A DNA stretch of 64,000 nt from the NCBI GenBank assembly GCA_041633555.1, contig JBFKFZ010000007.1, forward strand, positions 28,468 through 92,467, in the 5' to 3' direction. The notes beneath the pieces are model-generated. The model did not search any database. It was given only the letters and a program-made list of their open reading frames with translations, and had not been told where the DNA came from. Positions 1 through 7,610 of this stretch are shown in pieces. This DNA is from JAHEAO01 sp041633555. GTDB taxonomy: Bacteria; Pseudomonadota; Alphaproteobacteria; Rhodobacterales; Rhodobacteraceae. Position 1 is the stretch's first letter; the number at the start of each line of letters is the position of its first letter. Made by a program: the position numbers and the translations under genes.

Positions 1-347
1 ACGAAATCGCGCCCGCCATCCCCTCGGTAGCGAACGAAGGCGGTTCCCGTGGGCAAGATCTCGTCGATCTGGATGCACGACACGTCCACGCCATCGCGGC
101 GCAGCCGGTCGAGGTTGAGGCGTCCGAAATCGTCCTTGCCGAGGGCTCCGACAAGAGCGGCAGACCCGCCAATGCGCCCGCATTGGTCGATGAAGATCGC
201 GGGCGCGCCGCTGGGATAGGGTCCAGTCAGCGGCTGCGGTTCGAGAAAGCCGTTGCCGGCGGTCCTGGCGACGATTTCAACGAGGATTTCGCCAATGCAA
301 ACGGTCGGGCCCAAGGCGTCGGGCGCGAGCTGAAAGGCGGAGGGCAT
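1..347 (-). CDS. PfkB-family sugar kinase, N-terminal part (cut by window edge)
   Basis: Only the first 115 or so codons are in the window; the gene runs off the left edge. The visible part has the PfkB/ribokinase N-terminus: a GEILVEIVA strand, then the glycine-rich substrate-binding segment GGSAALVGALGKDDFG and a DRLRRDGVDVS segment. Family members phosphorylate sugars or nucleosides with ATP in the cytoplasm. The start chosen is the ATG at 347; an in-frame ATG at 377 is possible but would overlap the end of the upstream epimerase gene. It is the last visible gene of the leftward murQ-ABC operon, 16 bases after the epimerase-like gene, so it probably phosphorylates the sugar that enzyme makes. 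The substrate cannot be told from the sequence. Confidence 0.85.
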   Translation of the reverse strand, partial: MPSAFQLAPDALGPTVCIGEILVEIVARTAGNGFLEPQPLTGPYPSGAPAIFIDQCGRIGGSAALVGALGKDDFGRLNLDRLRRDGVDVSCIQIDEILPTGTAFVRYRGDGGRDF

Positions 348-363
348 TGGCGATAACCCGTGA

Positions 364-1248
364 TCAGGCCTGCGCATTGGATGCGCGGCGACGCCCGGCT
401 TCGGACCATTTCAGTTCGATGAACTGTTTCGCATGTGCAGCCAACGGATCATTGTCCGCCCAGGTATCGCGCCAGATCGCGCAGGCCAGCGACAGGCTTT
501 CATCCACGATGGCGGTCGAGAAGCTCTCGAACACGACGTCCTTGCGATATTCGATCTCCAGAAGCGCATCGAAGATCGGCTCCCACGCAATGGTGCCGTC
601 GCCGAGAAAACCCCTGTTCGACTCGCCGATGTGGAAATAGCCCAGCTTGTCGCCGGCCATGCGGATGGCCGCTGCCGGATTGGCTTCTTCAATCTGCATG
701 TGAAACGTGTCCATGTGCAGCATGACGTGGTCATTGCCACAGTCTTGCAGGAATTTCAGCCCCTGCGCCGTCGTGTTCAACAGGTTGGTTTCAAAGCGGT
801 TCACAATCTCCAGCGTAAGGTCCACTCCCGCCGCCCTGGCAATGTCGCCGGTGGCGTTTATCGCCTCGACCGAGTTCTTCCATCCGCGATCCGTCGGCTG
901 ACGATTGTACTTGGTATGGGCCGAATAGAGAATCCCGCCCAGCTTGTCGCCGCCAATATCGCGCACCGCTTTCACGGCGTCCGCCAGCATCGCCCGACCG
1001 GCTGCGACAATGTCGGGATCTTCGGACGAGACATCCTTTTCAAGCGGCAAACCCATGGTCACGCCAATCTGGATGTCCAGTTCCCGGGATTTCTTCGCAA
1101 GCCGGTCAAGGTCGAACAGCTCTGGGCGCAGATAGGCGAACTCGATACAGCGATAGCCGTGCTCGGCGGATTTCTCCAAAGCCATTTCCAGCCCCGCCTG
1201 GCTCTGGCCGCCGGTCCAGACGAACGAGTGAATTCCGAGACGTCGCAT
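364..1248 (-). CDS. TIM-barrel sugar 3-epimerase (D-tagatose/D-allulose 3-epimerase-like)
   Basis: 294 residues, the usual length of the D-tagatose 3-epimerase family of the xylose isomerase-like TIM barrel. The metal and catalytic residues can be placed: Glu147 (LEIVNRFE), Asp180 (HMDTFHMQIEE), His206 (HIGES) and Glu241 (VVFESF). They sit with the same spacing as Glu150/Asp183/His209/Glu244 of the Agrobacterium D-psicose 3-epimerase, so an active Mn- or Co-dependent ketose 3-epimerase is likely. Some relatives in this fold act on 3-keto sugars produced by Gfo/Idh dehydrogenases, which matters because such a dehydrogenase lies in the same operon. A 137-base gap with a hairpin separates it from the ABC ATPase gene upstream. 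The real substrate is unknown. Confidence 0.85.
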   Translation of the reverse strand: MRRLGIHSFVWTGGQSQAGLEMALEKSAEHGYRCIEFAYLRPELFDLDRLAKKSRELDIQIGVTMGLPLEKDVSSEDPDIVAAGRAMLADAVKAVRDIGGDKLGGILYSAHTKYNRQPTDRGWKNSVEAINATGDIARAAGVDLTLEIVNRFETNLLNTTAQGLKFLQDCGNDHVMLHMDTFHMQIEEANPAAAIRMAGDKLGYFHIGESNRGFLGDGTIAWEPIFDALLEIEYRKDVVFESFSTAIVDESLSLACAIWRDTWADNDPLAAHAKQFIELKWSEAGRRRASNAQA

Positions 1249-1286
1249 GGTTCTCTCCGCGCCGGTTTGCCTGCCAGTCCATTTCG

Positions 1287-1304
1287 CCGGGCCTTTCGGC
1301 CCGG
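1287..1304 (-). other. Hairpin between ABC ATPase and epimerase genes
   Basis: A perfect 7-base inverted repeat (CCGGGCC / GGCCCGG) with a four-base TTTC loop lies in the 137-base gap of the leftward operon. There is no T-tract in the direction of transcription, so it looks more like an mRNA-stability or attenuation element than a strong intrinsic terminator. Confidence 0.45.
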
Positions 1305-1385
1305 TCGGATGACGCGACCTGCCAGGCCATGACCCTATGCAGCTTTCACCTTATCGTCCGGTCCTACAAGTGCCTAGCTCTCCGA

Positions 1386-2396
1386 TTAGGCCGCCATTTG
1401 TCTGATCCGCTGCTCGGCGTCGTCGAAATGGAATGCATCGTCATCGTCATAGCCCAGTCCGATTTCCGTTCCGACTTCTGTAAGGTCCTGTCCGAACAGC
1501 CGGACCGTCAGGGCCTCTCCGGCACTCGTTTCGACAAGCAGGTTGGTGTCGCCGCCCAGCCGCTCGACATGTTTCACGCGCCCCTTGATCGGCCCGTCAT
1601 CCCGAAGCCTCAGATGCTCGGGGCGGATTCCGAGCGTAGTTCCGGACGGCAGGCCGGGTACGGATCTTTCAAGGAAATTCATCGAGGGAGATCCAAGGAA
1701 GCTCGCGACAAACCGGTTCGCGGGGTTGTTGTAGAGCTCCATCGGGCTGCCCACCTGCTCGATCCTGCCGTCGCGCAGTACGACGATCTTGTCGGCCAGC
1801 GTCATCGCCTCTGTCTGGTCATGTGTGACGTAGATCGTCGTGGCCGACAGCGTGCGATGCAGGGCCGCGATCTCGACTCGGGTGTTCATCCGCAGGGCGG
1901 CGTCGAGATTGGAAAGCGGTTCGTCGAACAGGAAGAGCTTGGGATCGCGGACGATGGCGCGGCCGATCGCAACGCGCTGGCGCTGCCCACCGGAAAGCTC
2001 TGCCGGACGGCGCTTCAGATAGTCGTCGAGCGACAGCATCTTGCTGGCCTTGGTCACGCGCTCTTCCACGACCGTCTTGGGCTGGCCTTCCTGTTTCAAA
2101 CCGAGGCCCATATTGTCCTTGACGGTCAGATGCGGGTAGAGCGCGTAGGATTGAAACACCATGGCGATGCCGCGTTTGGCTGGGGGCACATGGTTCACGA
2201 CCTCGTCGGCGATTGCGACGGTCCCGGTGGAGGCGTCCTCGAGCCCGGCGATGACGCGCAGAAGTGTAGATTTGCCGCAGCCCGACGGTCCGACGAAGAC
2301 GACGAACTCGCCCTTCTCGACGGTCAGGTTGATGTCCTTGAGAACATGCACCGTTCCGAAATATTTGTTGACGTTCTCAAGCCTGAGGGCGGTCAT
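1386..2396 (-). CDS. Sugar ABC transporter ATPase (UgpC/MalK type, CUT1)
   Basis: 336 residues, typical of the UgpC/MalK ATPases that power carbohydrate importers and carry a C-terminal TOBE regulatory domain. Walker A is GPSGCGKST at residues 36-44, the signature LSGGQ at 134-138 and Walker B with LFLFDEP at 154-160, followed by the D-loop SNLDA and the switch His in VTHDQ. The gene starts inside the end of the Gfo/Idh gene (4-base overlap) and belongs with the two permeases and binding protein at 3424-6532. It is the only ATPase gene in this operon. The substrate is inferred from context to be an amino sugar or a cell-wall sugar. Confidence 0.93.
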   Translation of the reverse strand: MTALRLENVNKYFGTVHVLKDINLTVEKGEFVVFVGPSGCGKSTLLRVIAGLEDASTGTVAIADEVVNHVPPAKRGIAMVFQSYALYPHLTVKDNMGLGLKQEGQPKTVVEERVTKASKMLSLDDYLKRRPAELSGGQRQRVAIGRAIVRDPKLFLFDEPLSNLDAALRMNTRVEIAALHRTLSATTIYVTHDQTEAMTLADKIVVLRDGRIEQVGSPMELYNNPANRFVASFLGSPSMNFLERSVPGLPSGTTLGIRPEHLRLRDDGPIKGRVKHVERLGGDTNLLVETSAGEALTVRLFGQDLTEVGTEIGLGYDDDDAFHFDDAEQRIRQMAA

Positions 2397-3427
2397 TGTG
2401 TCTCTCCCAGTTTGACGGTCCGGCCGGTGCGGATACTTTCGTCGGCGGCAAGGCAGATGCGCAGTGACTGCACGGCGTCGCGCATATGGCGATTGAGGTC
2501 GGTGTCGTTCTGAATGGCCTCGATCATGTAGGCCTGTTCGGCGGCGCAGAGGGCCTGATGGCCGGGCTCATCTGGCAGGTCGATGCGCTGGTCGCAGCCC
2601 GGCCGATGCACGAGCAGCCCGTCCACACGCGTGTGGCCGCCGACATCGTCGGACTTGCCCTTGTCGGCATCGACGATCGACACTGCACCGTTCGGCGACA
2701 CGATATCCTTCACGAAGAACGCGGTTTCGGACATCATCGGGCCCCATCCGGCCTCGTACCAGCCGACCGAACCATCGTCGAAAACGACCTGGAACTGGCC
2801 GTAATTGTACATGTCCGGCGCGATCTCGTCAGACAGGCGCAGGCCGATGCCGTGGACGCGCAGGGGTCGGGCGTCGGTGATCTGGCACATGACATCGACA
2901 TAATGAACGCCGCAATCGACGATAGGTGAGGTTGTCTGCATCAGGGCCTTGTGGGTTTCCCAGGTGGCGCCGTCGGACTGCTGATTGAGGTTCAGCCGGA
3001 AGACATAGGGCCCGCCGAGTGCGCGTGCTTCCGCGACGAGGCGCTGCCAGCTTGGATGGTGGCGCAGGATGTAGCCGACCACGAGCTTTCGGTCATGGCG
3101 GATCGCTGCCTCGACCACCCGTTCCGCGCCCGCGACGCTGGCCGCCAGCGGCTTTTCGACGAAGACATGCGCGCGTGCCTCGAACGCGGCAACCGCATAG
3201 TCCGCGTGGCTGTCGGTATAGGTGGCGATGACCACGAGGTCGGGTTTGGTCTCTGCCAGCGCCGCCTTGAAATCTGTGAAGAGGGGATAGTCCTGCAACT
3301 TCTCCGGCAGAGAGACAGGGGACCGGTTGACGAGTGCAACGATCCGGGCATCGGGATGCGCGTCATGTGCCAGCGCGTGGCTGCGCCCCATATTGCCCAG
3401 ACCGGCAATGAGTACCCGCAAGGTCAT
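2393..3427 (-). CDS. Gfo/Idh/MocA-family NAD(P)-dependent sugar dehydrogenase
   Basis: 344 residues. The N-terminal Rossmann fold shows GLGNMG at residues 9-14, and the family motif EKPL is at 91-94. The catalytic-site segment DCGVHYVD at 171-178 has the conserved Asp and His of the Gfo/Idh/MocA family. Members oxidise or reduce a sugar hydroxyl, often at C3 of a glycoside or at C1. The gene overlaps by four bases both the upstream permease gene and the downstream ATPase gene, so it is cotranscribed and translationally coupled with the transporter. No step of standard GlcNAc or MurNAc catabolism needs such an enzyme, which makes it a clue to an extra or different substrate. Confidence 0.9.
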   Translation of the reverse strand: MTLRVLIAGLGNMGRSHALAHDAHPDARIVALVNRSPVSLPEKLQDYPLFTDFKAALAETKPDLVVIATYTDSHADYAVAAFEARAHVFVEKPLAASVAGAERVVEAAIRHDRKLVVGYILRHHPSWQRLVAEARALGGPYVFRLNLNQQSDGATWETHKALMQTTSPIVDCGVHYVDVMCQITDARPLRVHGIGLRLSDEIAPDMYNYGQFQVVFDDGSVGWYEAGWGPMMSETAFFVKDIVSPNGAVSIVDADKGKSDDVGGHTRVDGLLVHRPGCDQRIDLPDEPGHQALCAAEQAYMIEAIQNDTDLNRHMRDAVQSLRICLAADESIRTGRTVKLGETQ

Positions 3428-4263
3428 TTGACCGCTCCCGAAGTGATGCCATGGATCAACTGGCGCGAGAAGATCACGTATAGGATCATCACCGGCAGGA
3501 TCGCCATCGACAGCGCCGACAGGACCGCATTCCAGTCGGTCACGAACTGGCCTATGAAGACCTGGCTGCCGAGCGTCAGCGTCTTGACCTCTTCGGCGGG
3601 CGCGAGGATAAGCGGGAACCAGAGGTCGTTCCAGATCGGGATCATGTTGAAGACCGCAACCGTCGCCATGGCCGGACGCACCAGCGGCAGGACCAGCCGG
3701 AAGAAGATCTTGTACTCGCTGAGGCCGTCGATCCGGCCGGCATTCTTCAGATCGTCCGAGACGCCCTTCATGAATTGCGACAGGATGAAGACCGACAGCG
3801 GCAGGCCCTGCGCGGTGTAGACGAGGATCAGCGCCCAGAGCGTGTTTACAAGCCCGGTCGAGACCATCAGTTCAAGGATCGCGACCGTGCCGATACGGAT
3901 CGGGATCATGATCCCGAGCGCCAGATAGAGCCCCATCAACGTGTTGCCGCGAAAGCGGTATTCGGCCAGCGCAAACGCCGCCATCGCGCCGAAGAGCAGG
4001 ACGAAGAACAGAGAGACCACCGTCACGATCATCGAGTTCTGGAAGTAGAGGAAGAAGTCGCCCTGCTTCAGCACGGTCTGGTAGCCGATCAGGCTGAAGC
4101 TTTCGGTATCCGGCAGCGCCAATGGCTCTCTGAAGATCGCCCTTCTGGACTTGAAGCTGTTGATCAGGATCACGAAGACCGGGAACAGCGCGATCAGCGT
4201 GTAGAAGATCAGGGCGCCATGGGCGGCCAGCGTAGTGCTGATGTTCCGGCGGGCTTGGTTCAT
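3424..4263 (-). CDS. Sugar ABC transporter inner-membrane permease (MalG type)
   Basis: 279 residues with about six hydrophobic membrane segments. The cytoplasmic EAA loop that docks the ATPase is seen as AGRIDGLSEYKIFFRLVLP followed by VRPA. Length and architecture match the MalG-like subunit of CUT1 carbohydrate importers. It lies 11 bases downstream of the MalF-type permease and overlaps the dehydrogenase gene by four bases. It would form a heterodimeric channel with the product of 4275-5201. Confidence 0.93.
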   Translation of the reverse strand: MNQARRNISTTLAAHGALIFYTLIALFPVFVILINSFKSRRAIFREPLALPDTESFSLIGYQTVLKQGDFFLYFQNSMIVTVVSLFFVLLFGAMAAFALAEYRFRGNTLMGLYLALGIMIPIRIGTVAILELMVSTGLVNTLWALILVYTAQGLPLSVFILSQFMKGVSDDLKNAGRIDGLSEYKIFFRLVLPLVRPAMATVAVFNMIPIWNDLWFPLILAPAEEVKTLTLGSQVFIGQFVTDWNAVLSALSMAILPVMILYVIFSRQLIHGITSGAVK

Positions 4264-4274
4264 TGGCTCGCTCC

Positions 4275-5201
4275 TCAGAACTGATAGTGGCGCAGGCGGC
4301 GCTGGATGCCGAAGAGATAGAGGCAGACGCCGATCAGGATGATGCCGAACATCGCCGAGGCGATCGCAGAGCCCATGTAGGGATCACCGAGTTGCAGCTG
4401 GAAGCCGAAGAAGGTCCGGTACATGAACGTGCCTAGAATGTCGGTCGAGAAATTCGGCCCTGCGAGCGCACCCTGTGCTGCATAGATCAGGTCGAAGGCG
4501 TTGAAGTTGCCGACGAAAGTCAGGATCGAGATGATCCCGATGGAGGGCAGGATCAGCGGCAGCTTGATCTTCCAGAAGGCCGCCATGCCGGTGATGCCGT
4601 CGCATTCGCCGGCCTCGAGGATCTCCTCTGGGATCGACAGCAGGGCGGCGTAGATCAGCATCATCGGGATGCCGACGAACTGCCAGACCGATACAAGGGC
4701 AAGCGTGGTCAGCGCATATTCTTCCTTGCCGAGCCAGGGGGCATAAAGGAACTTGAGGCCGATTGCCTCGAGCATACCGGGCGCAATGCCCCAGATCGGC
4801 GACAGGATCAGTTTCCAGGCGAAGCCAACGATAACGAAGGACAGGATCGTCGGCACGAAGATCGCCGAGCGGTACAGCGCCGAAAAGCGCAGGCGGGGCG
4901 AAGACAGGATCGCGGCCAGCGCCACCCCGATCGGGTTCTGCACCAGCATGTGGACGATGAAGAACCAAGTGTTGTTGCCAAGCGCATTCCAGAACTGCGA
5001 CGACCAGAGCGCATCACCGAAAAGCGTGCGGAAATTCTGCAGCCCGACATAGACACGCTCTTGTTCGACAGCCGAAAAGAACGACAGGCGCAGCGTATTG
5101 AAGAGCGGATAGATCATGACCGCCGAGTAGACGATTACCGCGGGCGCCAAGAAAACGGCGATATGCCACCTGATCTTCGCCTTTCCGGTGAACGAGGTCA
5201 T
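4275..5201 (-). CDS. Sugar ABC transporter inner-membrane permease (MalF type)
   Basis: 308 residues, about six membrane segments, with the first soon after the N-terminus (VFLAPAVIVYSAVMIYPL). The EAA loop reads AGECDGITGMAAFWKIKLP followed by LILPS. This is the first permease subunit of the CUT1 importer; it pairs with the MalG-type subunit directly downstream. A 77-base gap with a strong hairpin separates it from the binding-protein gene, an arrangement that often lets the binding protein be made in excess. Confidence 0.93.
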   Translation of the reverse strand: MTSFTGKAKIRWHIAVFLAPAVIVYSAVMIYPLFNTLRLSFFSAVEQERVYVGLQNFRTLFGDALWSSQFWNALGNNTWFFIVHMLVQNPIGVALAAILSSPRLRFSALYRSAIFVPTILSFVIVGFAWKLILSPIWGIAPGMLEAIGLKFLYAPWLGKEEYALTTLALVSVWQFVGIPMMLIYAALLSIPEEILEAGECDGITGMAAFWKIKLPLILPSIGIISILTFVGNFNAFDLIYAAQGALAGPNFSTDILGTFMYRTFFGFQLQLGDPYMGSAIASAMFGIILIGVCLYLFGIQRRLRHYQF

Positions 5202-5239
5202 CGGTCGTCTCCTGCAGTTGATGAGTTGGATTTTGGGGT

Positions 5240-5264
5240 CCCCGGGCGATCAGGTCGCCCGGGG
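5240..5264 (-). other. Strong hairpin after the sugar-binding-protein gene
   Basis: A perfect 10-base inverted repeat (CCCCGGGCGA / TCGCCCGGGG) with a 5-base loop begins 15 bases past the stop of the binding-protein gene and ends 39 bases before the permease start. No T-tract follows on the leftward transcript. In ABC operons such a hairpin commonly protects the binding-protein mRNA from 3' decay, so that reading is preferred over full termination. Confidence 0.6.
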
Positions 5265-5278
5265 TCTGGGCCGAAAGC

Positions 5279-6532
5279 CTATTGCTGCGGTGCGTACCAG
5301 CTGGCGAGGCCATCCTGCAGGCGCCTGCCTGCGTCTTCCGGCGTTTCGTCGCCCTTGATCACGGCAACCGAGGCATTCCAGGTATCGTTTTCGAGGTTCG
5401 GTGTACCGCGCGACAGGATCTGGTAGGTCGAGCGGATCGTGCTCTCGCACTTGTCGCGCCAGGAAACGAATTCCTGCGCCAGCGGATCCTCGAGCGCTAC
5501 CGGCTCTTTCGACAGCGGGAAGAATCCCGGCAGTTCGTTGGCGAATATCGTTGCGAATTCGGGCGACGCCACCCAGCTCAGGAATGTCCTGGCGGCATCG
5601 GCATTGGCGCTTGCTGCATTGAGACCGATCCCGATATCGGTGTGGTCGGAAATGTAACAGGTGTCGCCAGCCGCTGCGACGGGCGGATTGAAGGCGCCCA
5701 TCTCGAAATCGGCCTGCGCGTTGAAGCCCGAGATTTCCCAGCTTCCGGCCGGATAGATCGCAGCACGGCCGAGGGTGAAGATGTTCTGGCTATCGGGGTA
5801 GGTCTGGGCCTCGTAGCCGTCGCCCAAATAGTTGCCCCATTTCGCCAGCTGGCGGAACGGCGCGACCCAGCCCTCGTCGGTCAGGCTCTGTTCACCCGCC
5901 AGAAGCGCCTGACGGCCTTCTTCACCTTTCCAGTAGTTCGGCCCGATATTGTTGTAGCCCATCGTGGCGGCTTCCCACTGGTCGTTCGTGCCCATCGCCA
6001 TCGGGATGTAGGTGCCGTCTTCCTTGATCTTGTCGAGTGCGGCGAAGAATTCCTCTTCGGTTTGCGGGACCTCGATGCCCAGCTCGGTAAAGGCATCCTT
6101 GTTGTAGATGAAGCCGTGGATCACCGACGCCATCGGCACGCAATAGGTTGCGCTGCCGTCATCCGTGCTCCAGCCGGATCTTGCCACGGCCGAGAAGTTC
6201 GCCATGCCTTCGAGATCGGACAAGTCGGCAAGATGTCCGGCCTCGTAAAGCGCCAGCGAGGCGTCGAAGGGACGGCAGGTGATCAGATCCCCGGCAGAGC
6301 CCGCATCCAGTTTGGAATTCAGGACCGCGTTATATTCGGCCGGTGCAGATGGGGTGAAATTGACCTTGATCCCCGGATTCGCAGCTTCGAAGGCCGGAAT
6401 GATCTTGTCCTGCCAGATCGCCAGGTCGTCGTTGCGCCAGCTCTCGATGGTCAGCGTAGCATCCTGGGCCTGCGCCGCTGCCCCAAGCAGCGTTGTGGCA
6501 AGCAGCGTGCATTTCAATGTCTTGGCCTTCAT
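5279..6532 (-). CDS. Sugar ABC transporter periplasmic binding protein (CUT1)
   Basis: 417 residues with a Sec signal peptide (MKAKTLKCTLLATTLLGAAAQAQ). The start chosen is the ATG at 6532, preceded by GGGAG; a longer frame begins at 6601 but would place a charged extension before the signal peptide. The mature protein has the family-1 fold pattern (LTIESWRNDDLAIWQDKIIP near its start; YNKDAFTELGIEVPQT in the middle). It lies 22 bases downstream of murQ and is the first transporter gene of the operon. Because murQ precedes it and the rightward nag genes share its control region, the ligand is probably GlcNAc, MurNAc, anhydro-MurNAc or a disaccharide of these; the sequence alone does not decide. 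Confidence 0.92.
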   Translation of the reverse strand: MKAKTLKCTLLATTLLGAAAQAQDATLTIESWRNDDLAIWQDKIIPAFEAANPGIKVNFTPSAPAEYNAVLNSKLDAGSAGDLITCRPFDASLALYEAGHLADLSDLEGMANFSAVARSGWSTDDGSATYCVPMASVIHGFIYNKDAFTELGIEVPQTEEEFFAALDKIKEDGTYIPMAMGTNDQWEAATMGYNNIGPNYWKGEEGRQALLAGEQSLTDEGWVAPFRQLAKWGNYLGDGYEAQTYPDSQNIFTLGRAAIYPAGSWEISGFNAQADFEMGAFNPPVAAAGDTCYISDHTDIGIGLNAASANADAARTFLSWVASPEFATIFANELPGFFPLSKEPVALEDPLAQEFVSWRDKCESTIRSTYQILSRGTPNLENDTWNASVAVIKGDETPEDAGRRLQDGLASWYAPQQ

Positions 6533-6554
6533 TGGTCTCTCCCTTTTGATGAAG

Positions 6555-7454
6555 TCAGTTCGTTTTCGTATCCTTGCCCGGCAGGTCGCCAAGGCAATCA
6601 CGGAGCCGGTAATTGCTGCGCTCCAGCAGCGCGCGGGCCGTAATCTCGTCAGCGCCCGCGGCCATCAGGGCCGCAAGCTTGGTATCGTAGCCCGCCCGTT
6701 CCAGCGACTGCTTGGCTGCGTCGCGGGAAACCTGCGCGATCTGCGCGACGATATCGGCGGCCCGCTGCCGGAGCTTGATGTTGTCGGGCTTCAGGTTGAC
6801 CATCAGCCCCTCGTGGACATGCCCAAGCAGGATACCCGCCTGCGTCGAGATCATGTTGAGCGCAATCTTCTGCGCGGTGCCGGCACCAAGCCGTGTCGAT
6901 CCTGCCAGAACCTCGGCTCCGGTCGGACTGGCAATCGCGATATCGCTGAGTGTGAGCAGGCGGGATCCCGTCACATTGGCAATGCCGATGACCTTGCAGC
7001 CGCACCTCGCCACCACTTCTGCCATGGCACAGGCATAGGGAGTCGTGCCGCTGGCGCTCAGCACGATGGCGATGTCGCCCGGCTGCATGTCCTGCGCGAT
7101 TATCGCGGCATCCTCGGTCCGATCCTCGGTATCTCCCGGCATCCGGCCATCCGCGGGAACCCCGCCGGCCATGGCGATGCGGATCCGGTCTTGCGGGATG
7201 CCGAACGTGCCGGGCAGTTCACTTGCATCGGCCAGCGCCATCAGGCCCGAACTGCCGGCGGCCGCGTAAACCAGGGTCCTGCCCGCCGCAATCGTACCTG
7301 CCACCAATTCGGCGGCCGCGTCGATTTCAGATTCTGCTGCCGCGACGGACTGCGCCGCCGCAATGTGGGACGCCAGCATCAGCCGCAAGGCATCGACGCG
7401 CGAAACGGCGTCGATGGGTCTGGCCTTGTCTTGCTGTGACGGACGGTCCTGCAC
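6555..7454 (-). CDS. murQ: N-acetylmuramic acid 6-phosphate etherase
   Basis: 299 residues, normal MurQ length. MurQ cleaves the lactyl ether of MurNAc-6-P, giving GlcNAc-6-P and D-lactate. The SIS-type phosphosugar site is visible as SASGTTPY at 133-140. Glu79 in DASELPGTFG matches the catalytic Glu83 region of the E. coli enzyme, and an acidic cluster follows at 108-115. The family signature TRLGAGTAQKIALNM begins near residue 187. The GTG start at 7454 is supported by GGGAG six bases or so upstream. First gene of the leftward operon, it faces the GlcNAc-kinase-like gene across the shared operator region. Its product GlcNAc-6-P would feed NagA and NagB-II encoded on the other side. Confidence 0.93.
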   Translation of the reverse strand: MQDRPSQQDKARPIDAVSRVDALRLMLASHIAAAQSVAAAESEIDAAAELVAGTIAAGRTLVYAAAGSSGLMALADASELPGTFGIPQDRIRIAMAGGVPADGRMPGDTEDRTEDAAIIAQDMQPGDIAIVLSASGTTPYACAMAEVVARCGCKVIGIANVTGSRLLTLSDIAIASPTGAEVLAGSTRLGAGTAQKIALNMISTQAGILLGHVHEGLMVNLKPDNIKLRQRAADIVAQIAQVSRDAAKQSLERAGYDTKLAALMAAGADEITARALLERSNYRLRDCLGDLPGKDTKTN

Positions 7455-7478
7455 GTCGAATCTCCCATTGCCAGCAAT

Positions 7479-7496
7479 AATACCTAACTAATACCT
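7479..7496 (-). promoter_or_regulatory. Direct-repeat operator pair facing murQ
   Basis: AATACCT occurs twice, at 7479-7485 and 7490-7496, exactly 11 bases apart; read toward murQ this is AGGTATT repeated. The same repeat with the same 11-base period appears twice more on the other side of the region. One helical turn between copies suggests cooperative binding on one DNA face. The likely binder is the GntR/UTRA regulator at 8501-9259. Confidence 0.6.
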
Positions 7497-7560
7497 TTTG
7501 TCTACCATTTATTATCTCTCTCACGGATTTGGGTGAAAGTTAGGGATTTTCGGGTTTTTT

Positions 7561-7577
7561 GGTATTATTTAGGTCTT
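7561..7577 (+). promoter_or_regulatory. Direct-repeat operator pair, central
   Basis: GGTATT at 7561-7566 and the weaker copy AGGTCTT at 7571-7577 repeat with the 11-base period seen in the two flanking pairs. Both copies point in the same direction as the rightward operon. Confidence 0.45.
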
Positions 7578-7590
7578 CTATTCTGATAAT

Positions 7591-7607
7591 AGGTATGTTA
7601 AAGGTAT
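7591..7607 (+). promoter_or_regulatory. Direct-repeat operator pair next to the kinase gene
   Basis: AGGTAT occurs at 7591-7596 and 7602-7607, again 11 bases apart, ending three bases before the ATG of the kinase gene. A protein bound here would block translation-start-proximal transcription of the rightward operon. The second copy also supplies the AAGG that would serve as ribosome binding site, so operator and Shine-Dalgarno sequence overlap. Confidence 0.6.
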
Positions 7608-7610
7608 CTC

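Noticed and set aside
227..409. 60-codon leftward frame at the left edge
   Set aside because: Overlaps the PfkB start and the epimerase end in another frame; Arg/Pro/Ser-rich.
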